Of a stretch of DNA of 64,000 bases, positions 51,475 to 58,144 are shown piece after piece (the stretch's first letter is position 1; the number at the start of each line of letters is the position of its first letter). The DNA is from Paraburkholderia sp. BL21I4N1 (GTDB taxonomy: Bacteria > Pseudomonadota > Gammaproteobacteria > Burkholderiales > Burkholderiaceae): contig NZ_PVEN01000006.1 of the NCBI RefSeq assembly GCF_002973525.1, positions 310,001 through 374,000 on the forward strand, read 5' to 3'. The notes beneath the pieces are model-generated. The model was given only the letters and a program-made list of their open reading frames with translations, did not search any database and had not been told where the DNA came from. Made by a program: the position numbers and the translations under genes.

Positions 51475-52920
51475 TCATTGACCTTTGGGTTGACTGGATT
51501 CGTTGGACGAGGCGGTTTGCGTCGCCGGTAAGGGAGGCGTGGCCGCCAGCGCGGCAGGCGGCAAACGGCCGCCGAGCGCCTGTTGCAGATCGGTTTCGGC
51601 TAGCCAGTAATCTTTCAGCGCGTCGATCGCGCCATTCACCGCGCCGATCTGCTCACGCGAATCGGCGAGTAGTTCGAACACGCTCGCGAGCATGCCGTTA
51701 TAGCGAAGCAGTACTTCGTCCGAAATGGTTTTGCGGATCGGCACGACTTCGTCGCGGTAGTGCCTCGCGAGCTCGTAGTTGCTGGTATAGGCGGAATACG
51801 CTTCACGTACCTCGGAACGCGCGTCGATCGCCGTCTCGCCCAGCCGGTTCGCCGCTTGCAGATAGATCGCTTCGGCCCGCGCCACCTTCGCGCCGCCCCA
51901 GTCGAATACGGGAATCTCGACGCTAATTTCATACCCCTGCTCGCGGCCGTCGGAGGTGGTGAAATTGTTCTGGTAACCAAGGTCCAGCGCATTGATGAAA
52001 CGCGTGGCCTTGCTCAGGCCTAGTGAACTCGCGACGCTTTGCGTTTGCAGTTTCGCCGCCTGAATGTCGAGGCGGTTGGTCATGGCGAAGCGCTCGATGT
52101 CGGGCAACTCGGCACGCTGCCGAGGAAGCTCGGGCAAACGCTTGGGTAGCGCGTATTGCGACGCTTGCGGGCCCCACAGGCCCATCACGCGCGTGAGCTT
52201 TTCTCGCGCCGCCACCGCCGCCTGCTGCGCTCGCGCACCCAGCGCCATGGTGTCCGCGTAAAGGGCCTGCTCGCGCGCGTATTCCAGCTTGCTGAAATGA
52301 CCCGCCTGCTGCATCCGCAACGCAAGTTCCGCGCTCGCCTGCGCCGCGTCCGTCACCTGCACCGCGTAGGCCGCGGATTGCTGCGCCGCCACTGCGTTGA
52401 TGTACGCGCGTCGCGCATCGGCCGCGACTTTTAGCATCGCGTCCGCCGCGAGCAAACGGGTCCGCTCGAAGCGACGGCTTTCGATACGTGTGGCCAGCGG
52501 CATCGTCAGCACGTTCATGAGGCCGAGTGTCAAGGTGCGGCTGATGCTCAGGTCGTTGCCGCCGTGAGCGCGGCTGAACGTGAAGCCGGGATTCGGCAGC
52601 CGTCCCGCCTGAACCAGATCGGCTTCGGCGATACCTAACTCGCTGTAGGCGGCTTGCAAGCCCCGGTTGTTCAATAACGCAATCTGGACCGCGTCGTCCA
52701 TCTCGAGCGGTTTGGTCAGCAGTTCGTCGGTGCGTTTGGCGACCGCGTCGCGGTCCTGATCCGTGTTGATGAACGCGGTATCTTTGCCGAGCCGTTGCGA
52801 CGCCGCGTTGGAAACGGTCGCAAATCCGCCGTCCTTCGAAAACGTCGTGCAACCGGCGAGCAACGCAAGTGCCGCGGCAATGGCCAACACGCGGGGAGTG
52901 GGACACATGGGCCGACTCAT
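51475..52920 (-). CDS. Outer-membrane efflux lipoprotein, TolC/CusC-like
   Basis: The 481-residue protein has a lipoprotein signal with lipobox LLAGC (Cys about 24) and the long alternating helices and repeats of the outer membrane factor family. It ends in a Pro/Gln/Ser-rich tail. CusC-type proteins form the outer-membrane duct of metal or drug efflux pumps, but no RND pump or adaptor gene is adjacent. Its start overlaps the preceding gene's stop by 4 bp. It might work with an efflux pump encoded elsewhere. Confidence 0.87.
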   Translation of the reverse strand: MSRPMCPTPRVLAIAAALALLAGCTTFSKDGGFATVSNAASQRLGKDTAFINTDQDRDAVAKRTDELLTKPLEMDDAVQIALLNNRGLQAAYSELGIAEADLVQAGRLPNPGFTFSRAHGGNDLSISRTLTLGLMNVLTMPLATRIESRRFERTRLLAADAMLKVAADARRAYINAVAAQQSAAYAVQVTDAAQASAELALRMQQAGHFSKLEYAREQALYADTMALGARAQQAAVAAREKLTRVMGLWGPQASQYALPKRLPELPRQRAELPDIERFAMTNRLDIQAAKLQTQSVASSLGLSKATRFINALDLGYQNNFTTSDGREQGYEISVEIPVFDWGGAKVARAEAIYLQAANRLGETAIDARSEVREAYSAYTSNYELARHYRDEVVPIRKTISDEVLLRYNGMLASVFELLADSREQIGAVNGAIDALKDYWLAETDLQQALGGRLPPAALAATPPLPATQTASSNESSQPKGQ

Positions 52921-53240
52921 TTCGGCGGCTCCTCGTGGGACGTACCGTGCATGTCAAGCCCGGCGCCAGCGCCGGCGTCGCCGCTCATGGAATGCATCAT
53001 TTCTTGATGCATTCCCTCATGACCGGACGACAGTTTCGTTACCGCACGATTGAGCGCCGGCCAGTTCGGCGCATCCGGCTCGCGGTAACCCACGTAGGCC
53101 GCGAAGAAGGACGGCGCGCTAAGCGCGGGCGCCGACGCGGCGGCATCCGCCGGGTCGGGAATGACAGGGGAGGTTTGGGCGTGCACGAGCGACGGCAAGC
53201 TTGCCGTCGCGGCGAGCAGCGCCGCAATAAACGTTCGCAT
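52917..53240 (-). CDS. Small periplasmic protein of the copper operon
   Basis: The 107-residue protein has a signal peptide (RTFIAALLAATASLPSLVHA-Q) and ends in a His/Met-rich tail (SSGHEGMHQEMMHSMSG, then MHGTSHEE) that could bind Cu. No known domain is seen. Its stop overlaps the start of the TolC-like gene as ATGA. I infer a role in periplasmic copper binding. Confidence 0.72.
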   Translation of the reverse strand: MRTFIAALLAATASLPSLVHAQTSPVIPDPADAAASAPALSAPSFFAAYVGYREPDAPNWPALNRAVTKLSSGHEGMHQEMMHSMSGDAGAGAGLDMHGTSHEEPPK

Positions 53241-53330
53241 GAATTGTCTCGTCGTATGCCGTCCCGGCAGCCGATATGCAGCCGGCCGCCGGAGCGAATG
53301 GGAACCACGCAGCGCGAGGCTGCGAAAGAA

Positions 53331-53738
53331 CTAGACGAGCGAGAGGCGCGGAGGCCGTTCGATGCCGTCTGTCAGAAACGACGCGACACGAACAAAAGGA
53401 GGCAGGGGAACGGTGAACTGAATCGGCTCGATCGACAAGGACGCCGCCGCGCTATTCGGGAACGCGCCGCCGAAACAGCAGGCGGCACAGGTCGAGCACG
53501 CGTGCGCATGATGTTCTCCACCGGCCGCGCCGTGATGCGGAAGATCCACGCTATTGCCCATGTCACCGGCTTGCGCGGCCATCATGGCGGCATGGTCGTG
53601 ATGTTGAAGCTGACGCACAGGCGCTTTCTCGCTCATGGCATGCGAGGAATCGCATGCCATGGAGACGGCCGCGAACGACTGAACCGGAAGGCTCAGCACG
53701 AGCAGCACGACGATGAAGAGTTTGCGCCAATAAGACAT
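53331..53738 (-). CDS. His/Cys-rich membrane-anchored or exported protein
   Basis: The 135-residue protein starts with a hydrophobic signal (WRKLFIVVLLVLSLPVQSFA). Its middle part has HHDHAAMM, HHGAAGGEHHAHACSTCAACC, rich in metal-binding residues. It resembles DUF2946-type proteins of copper loci but I cannot be sure. The ATG at 53738 has no good ribosome site; a GTG at 53756 is an alternative. It heads the minus-strand operon, divergent from the CueR-type promoter. Confidence 0.7.
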   Translation of the reverse strand: MSYWRKLFIVVLLVLSLPVQSFAAVSMACDSSHAMSEKAPVRQLQHHDHAAMMAAQAGDMGNSVDLPHHGAAGGEHHAHACSTCAACCFGGAFPNSAAASLSIEPIQFTVPLPPFVRVASFLTDGIERPPRLSLV

Positions 53739-53847
53739 GGGTACGGAGTCTAGCACGCTGATTAAGGCGGCTGTAAGGCATCGGGATTCGTATAGGTCGG
53801 CGAATTCCGATGATCACGACACCGGTCGGAAACATGCGCCAACACCC

Positions 53848-53878
53848 TTGACCTTACCGCAATGGGAAGGTCCAAACT
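53848..53878 (+). promoter_or_regulatory. CueR/MerR-type promoter
   Basis: TTGACC (-35) and CAAACT (-10) are separated by 19 bp that hold the dyad ACCTTACC-GCAAT-GGGAAGGT. The long spacer and the ACCTT...AAGGT dyad are the hallmarks of CueR-controlled promoters. It reads toward the copper chaperone gene. No cueR gene is in the window. Confidence 0.85.
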
Positions 53879-53927
53879 TGAGTCTGATCACTTATTGACG
53901 ACGCTTTGAACTCATTGGAGGCAGCAA

Positions 53928-54137
53928 ATGGAATTCGAAATCCCGGATATGACGTGCGGCGGATGCGCCAATGCCGTGAAACGCGCGGTCACCCAACTCG
54001 ACCCCGCGGCGAAGCTCGACGTCGACGTCCCCGCTAAAATCGTCAAGGTCACGTCGACGCAATCGTCGCAGCGAATCGTCGAGGTCATTGAAGCGGCGGG
54101 TTTTCATCCTTCGCCGCGAGCCTCACGAAGCGACTGA
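53928..54137 (+). CDS. Heavy-metal-associated (CopZ-like) copper chaperone
   Basis: The 69-residue HMA domain has the metal-binding motif MTCGGCA (residues 8-14) and the beta-alpha-beta-beta-alpha-beta pattern. It carries Cu(I) in the cytosol to a P-type ATPase or to CueR. The ribosome site GGAGG precedes the ATG. The CueR-type promoter lies 50 bp upstream. No copper P-type ATPase is in the window, so the partner is elsewhere. Confidence 0.92.
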   Translation: MEFEIPDMTCGGCANAVKRAVTQLDPAAKLDVDVPAKIVKVTSTQSSQRIVEVIEAAGFHPSPRASRSD

Positions 54138-54181
54138 TTAACGCATCGACCGAGACACCCTTTTTCCAACGGACATCCACT

Positions 54182-54589
54182 ATGAAAAACCTTCGCGCCT
54201 TTCGTGCCCTCTGTCTATTAAGCGGCCTGGCGTTCGCCGTCGCGGCCGCGCCGGTTCACGCGCAGCAAAGCGGCACCATGCCGGGCATGCCCGGCATGAA
54301 GATGCCCGCTTCAACGGACACCGGCTCGAGCGATTCGACGCAAGCGTTCAAGGCCGCCGACGACAAGATGATGCAAGGCATGAGCGCGCCCGCCTACACC
54401 GGCGACGCCGACAAGGACTTCGTCGCGCATATGATTCCGCACCATCAGGGCGCGGTCGACATGGCGCAAGTGGAATTGAAATACGGCAAGGACCCGGAGT
54501 TGAAGCGCCTGGCGCGCAACATCATCAAGGCCCAGCATGATGAAATTGCGTTCATGCAGCGTTGGCAGGCGAAACACGGCGTGAAGTAA
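54182..54589 (+). CDS. DUF305 family periplasmic protein
   Basis: The 135-residue protein has a signal peptide (about 1-28, APVHA-Q), a Met/Gly/Pro copper-type stretch (GTMPGMPGMKMP) and the DUF305 core (DFVAHMIPHHQGAVDMAQ, then IIKAQHDEIAFMQ). DUF305 proteins often occur with copper resistance genes. It lies 44 bp after the chaperone gene, most likely under the same CueR-type promoter. Confidence 0.88.
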   Translation: MKNLRAFRALCLLSGLAFAVAAAPVHAQQSGTMPGMPGMKMPASTDTGSSDSTQAFKAADDKMMQGMSAPAYTGDADKDFVAHMIPHHQGAVDMAQVELKYGKDPELKRLARNIIKAQHDEIAFMQRWQAKHGVK

Positions 54590-54596
54590 GCGAGAG

Positions 54597-54625
54597 GCCG
54601 GGGCCTGCAAAAAAAGCGCCCCGGC
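54597..54625. terminator. Bidirectional terminator-like hairpin
   Basis: GCCGGGGC pairs perfectly with GCCCCGGC around a 13-nt loop with seven As. It lies between the convergent DUF305 and alpha/beta hydrolase genes. Without a 3' T-tract it is only a probable terminator. Confidence 0.5.
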
Positions 54626-54640
54626 ATTCCTGTATGCACC

Positions 54641-55450
54641 TCAAGCGTCGCGCCCAACGTGCGCGAGACCCTGGACGAAGTCGTGAATCCGCCCGGCGAC
54701 TTCAACCGGCGCTTCGAGCGGCGATAAATGCCCGACACCGGGCAGCACCTGCATCAGCGCGTGTGGAATGCGGCCGAGCACTTCCCGCTGCAGCACCGCC
54801 ACGCTATCCACGCGATCCAGTTCGCCGGCAATGATGGTTGTCGGCACATCGATCAAGGCGACTTCACGCGTCATGTCTTCCCGGCTCGTGGAGCGCGGCC
54901 ACGCGGCCTTCGCTTCGGGGCCGCCGCTCAGGCTGTCTTCGATCACTTGCCGGCGATGCGCGGGACTCAATGGTTTCGCGCACAACATCCCGTCAATGGA
55001 CGCTTCGACCGAAGCTTGTGTGGCATACGCGCTTTCCATCTGGGCCAACACGTCGGCCGGCAATTGCAACGGCACCGGCGGCGACGGTGCGACCAGCACG
55101 AGACCCGCCAACCCTTGCGGACGGCGCGCCGCCAGCAACTGCGCCACCTTGCCGCCCATCGAATGGCCAATCAGCACGAAGCGCCGCAGCGCGAGCGCGT
55201 CGATCACGCGCTGGGCGTCGTCGGCGAGATCGGCGAGCGCGTAACCGGCGGCCGGCCTGTCCGAATCGCCCCAGCCGCGGTGATCCGGCGCGACCGTCCG
55301 GTACACGTTCGGCAACGCGGCGATCACGTCGTGCCACGTGCGCGACGAGCCGCCCCAGTAATGCAGAAAGACCAGAGCGGGCGTGTCGCCGCCGTCGTCG
55401 AAACCCAGTTCCCTGACGTGAATCCGTACACCGTTCGAGTCGATTTTCAT
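54641..55450 (-). CDS. Alpha/beta-fold hydrolase
   Basis: The 269-residue protein has the oxyanion segment LHYWGGSSRTW, the nucleophile elbow GHSMGG (Ser about 100), an Asp near VDSVAV and a final His in GVGHLSP. It resembles haloperoxidase/3-oxoadipate enol-lactonase-type hydrolases. The substrate is unknown. It is divergent from the LysR gene with a 135-bp gap holding the LysR-type dyad, so it is probably controlled by that regulator. Confidence 0.86.
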   Translation of the reverse strand: MKIDSNGVRIHVRELGFDDGGDTPALVFLHYWGGSSRTWHDVIAALPNVYRTVAPDHRGWGDSDRPAAGYALADLADDAQRVIDALALRRFVLIGHSMGGKVAQLLAARRPQGLAGLVLVAPSPPVPLQLPADVLAQMESAYATQASVEASIDGMLCAKPLSPAHRRQVIEDSLSGGPEAKAAWPRSTSREDMTREVALIDVPTTIIAGELDRVDSVAVLQREVLGRIPHALMQVLPGVGHLSPLEAPVEVAGRIHDFVQGLAHVGRDA

Positions 55451-55529
55451 TTGAAACCCCCTGCACGTTGAGCATGTCTCTGCTCGTTATCAAGCATTGA
55501 GGTCGATGGTAGATTTAATCGTCTCCCGC

Positions 55530-55550
55530 GATAATCCCGGTTCCATTATC
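55530..55550. promoter_or_regulatory. LysR-type operator (perfect inverted repeat)
   Basis: GATAAT-N9-ATTATC is a perfect 6-bp inverted repeat that fits the T-N11-A pattern of LysR-family sites. It lies in the gap between the divergent hydrolase and LysR genes, 80 bp from the hydrolase start and 36 bp from the lysR start. Confidence 0.65.
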
Positions 55551-55585
55551 ATGATTCGATCGTAAAACTATCGACTGGAGTCGTA

Positions 55586-56494
55586 ATGGACCGTTTCGCC
55601 AGCATCGCGGTGTTCGTGGCTGCGGTGGACGAAGGCAGCCTCGTGGCAGCGGGCCGGCGCTTCGGCCTATCCGCGTCGATGGCCGGCAAGCACCTGAGCA
55701 GGCTCGAAGCCGACCTCAAGGTCCGGCTCATGCAGCGCAGTACCCGCAGCCTTAGCCTGACGGACGCCGGCCGCGCGTATTACGCCCGCTGCAAACGCAT
55801 TCTCGATGAGTTCGACGACGCCAACCGCGAGGCGAGCGACGCGCAGCGGATCGCGAGCGGCATGTTGCGCGTCGCCGCGCCGGTCACGTTCGGCGCGATG
55901 CATATGGGCGACGTCGTCACGCGGTATCTGAGCGATCACCCTCAGGTCGATATCGACATTACGCTCGACGATCGCTACGTCGATCTGCAAAACAATGGCA
56001 TCGACGTCGCGATCCGTGTCGGGCGCTTGCCGGATTCGCAACTCGTCGCGCGTCGGCTGGCGCCGTGCCGGATGGTGATCTGCGCATCGCCGGCCTTTCT
56101 CGCGCGCGAAGGTGTGCCGCACACGCCCGGCGACCTGGCCCGCGCGCCGCGTCTCGCGTTCAGCGAGGCCGTGTCGGCGGGCGAATGGACGTTGCTGGAC
56201 GAGCAGAATCGCCATCATGTGATCGGCGGGCCGCTGCGCATGCAGGCCAACAACATGCAGATGCTGGTGGCGGGCGCACTCGCCGGCATCGGCATTGCGT
56301 ACGGTCCCACCTTCGTCTTCGGCGAGCACATCAAGGCGGGCAATCTCGTCGTACTGCTGCCGGGTTTCAAGGCGCCCGAGCTGACGATTCACGCGGTTTA
56401 TCCGTCCGCGCGTTATGTGCCCTCGAAGCTGCGACGGTTTATCGAAAGCCTCGTCGAGGCATTCGGCGACGAACCGCCTTGGGATGCGTTCTAG
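55586..56494 (+). CDS. LysR-family transcriptional regulator
   Basis: The 302-residue protein has an N-terminal winged helix-turn-helix (FVAAVDEGSLVAAGRRFGLSASMAGKHLSRLEADL) and a C-terminal periplasmic-binding-like effector domain. It belongs to the CrgA/DsdC-like subgroup common in proteobacteria. It is convergent with the TPR gene (14 bp) and divergent from the alpha/beta hydrolase gene. The effector is unknown. Confidence 0.9.
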   Translation: MDRFASIAVFVAAVDEGSLVAAGRRFGLSASMAGKHLSRLEADLKVRLMQRSTRSLSLTDAGRAYYARCKRILDEFDDANREASDAQRIASGMLRVAAPVTFGAMHMGDVVTRYLSDHPQVDIDITLDDRYVDLQNNGIDVAIRVGRLPDSQLVARRLAPCRMVICASPAFLAREGVPHTPGDLARAPRLAFSEAVSAGEWTLLDEQNRHHVIGGPLRMQANNMQMLVAGALAGIGIAYGPTFVFGEHIKAGNLVVLLPGFKAPELTIHAVYPSARYVPSKLRRFIESLVEAFGDEPPWDAF

Positions 56495-56508
56495 CCCGCC
56501 ACTCGACG

Positions 56509-58134
56509 TTACGCGTCGACCATCCCGGCACAGGCCTGCCGTACCTGTTCGATCAGCGAGGACCACCGTCCGCCCAACGGCTGACGAAACAGCCGTATCG
56601 TTCCCGGATACCACGGCGAGTCATCGCGTTCGAGCATCCAGCGCCAGTCGACGGACTGCTCCGGCAGCATCACCCAGCAGCGCGTGCCGACCGACGCGGC
56701 GAGATGCGCAATCGCCGTATCCACGCAGATCACCAGATCGAGTTGCGCGATGATCGCGGCGCTGTCGGCCATGTCTTTCGTTTCAGAACCGAGATGCAGC
56801 AGCGGTTGAGCGGTGGGCGGCGATTGCGCCTCGTCCTCGCCGTCGCCTTTTTGCAGACTCACGAAGCTCACGCCGGGCACACGCCAAAGCGGCGCGAGCG
56901 TCGCGAGAGACGACAGTGAGCGGTTCGCGTCGTTCTGGTGGAGCGGATTGCCTTTCCAGACGAGTCCGATTTTGCGGCCTGGAGGAAGCATGGCGAGGCG
57001 TTCGCGCCAGGCGTCGACGAGCAACGGATCCATGGACAGCCGCACGGGCGGCGGAATCGTTTCCGTCGTTGTCCGCAGGTAAAGCGGCGCGCTCAACGGA
57101 CTGGTCCAGTAGTCGTAACGCGACGCCGCTGCCCAGCCCGCCTCGTGCGTCAGTACCACGTCGACGCCCTCGACCGTGGCAAACAGCCGATGCAGCGACG
57201 CCGCGCACACAAACGCGACCTGCGCCGCGCCTTGCGCCTTTAGCAGCGGCAAATAGCGGCCAAAATGAATCGCATCGCCGAGTCCGCCTTCCTGCCAGAC
57301 CAGCAGCTTTTTCCCAACCAGCGACTCGCCTTGCCAGCGCGGACGTCCAACAACCTTCTGCGTCTTGTGCTGCATCGACCCGGGGTCCGCGTGACGCGCG
57401 TCGTACAGCCGCCAGCCTTCGTCGAAGCGCTCCATGCCCAGCAGCAGCGTGGCCAGCGCGAACCGCGCCATGTGATAGTCGTCGCGAACGGCGAGCGCCT
57501 GCCGGTAGGCCGCCTCCGCTTCCGGCAGACGGCCCAGTTCCTTCAGGACGTTGCCGAGGTTGCTATATCCCATCACGAAGTCGGGCCGCAACGCGATGGC
57601 TCGCTGATAGGCGTCGGCGGCTTCGCTCCAGCGGCCTAGCGGTCTCAGCACGGTGCCGAGGTTGTAATGAAACTCGAGACGATCGGGCAGAAGCCGCGAC
57701 GCCTGCCGGTACGCGCTTTCCGCTTCGGCCATGCGCGCCTGGTCCTGAAGGAGTGAGCCGAGCTGGTTGTGAACGTCCGCGAGATCCGGGCATACATCGA
57801 GCAATTGGCGCAATAACGCTTCCACGTCGGCCAGACGGTTGAGTCCTTTCAGCAAGGTGGCGAGGTTCAGGTACGCATCCGCGAAACGAGGATTCGTTTC
57901 GATAGCGCGGCGCCAGTAAGACTCGGCGTCGGCGATCTGACCCAGGCCGAGCGAGCTGACGGCCGCGAGTTGCAACGCCTCGGCTAATTCCTGGGCGGGC
58001 AACGGCGGCCGCAAGTCGAGCAGCGGCTTCACCTTGTTCAGCGCATCGACGAATCTTGCCGACGGATCCGGCGGCTGCGCTACCGCTTCATCTTGTGGGG
58101 TGCTGGAAGCTTCGCCAGGAAAAGACGGACACAT
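56509..58134 (-). CDS. TPR-repeat protein with glycosyltransferase-9-like domain
   Basis: The 541-residue protein has about six TPR units (roughly 55-250; e.g. ADAYLNLATLLKGLNRLADVEALLRQLL, GYSNLGNVLKELGRLPEAEAAYRQAL). A C-terminal GT9/heptosyltransferase-like domain follows (GGLGDAIHFGRYLPLLKAQGA at about 310 and ICVDTAIAHLAASVG near 480). Such fusions may glycosylate proteins or surface polymers. The ATG at 58134 is chosen over 58182, whose extra 16 residues are Arg-rich and enter the upstream gene's end. It follows the coiled-coil gene by 10 bp. Confidence 0.82.
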   Translation of the reverse strand: MCPSFPGEASSTPQDEAVAQPPDPSARFVDALNKVKPLLDLRPPLPAQELAEALQLAAVSSLGLGQIADAESYWRRAIETNPRFADAYLNLATLLKGLNRLADVEALLRQLLDVCPDLADVHNQLGSLLQDQARMAEAESAYRQASRLLPDRLEFHYNLGTVLRPLGRWSEAADAYQRAIALRPDFVMGYSNLGNVLKELGRLPEAEAAYRQALAVRDDYHMARFALATLLLGMERFDEGWRLYDARHADPGSMQHKTQKVVGRPRWQGESLVGKKLLVWQEGGLGDAIHFGRYLPLLKAQGAAQVAFVCAASLHRLFATVEGVDVVLTHEAGWAAASRYDYWTSPLSAPLYLRTTTETIPPPVRLSMDPLLVDAWRERLAMLPPGRKIGLVWKGNPLHQNDANRSLSSLATLAPLWRVPGVSFVSLQKGDGEDEAQSPPTAQPLLHLGSETKDMADSAAIIAQLDLVICVDTAIAHLAASVGTRCWVMLPEQSVDWRWMLERDDSPWYPGTIRLFRQPLGGRWSSLIEQVRQACAGMVDA

Positions 58135-58144
58135 AACCGGTCGA

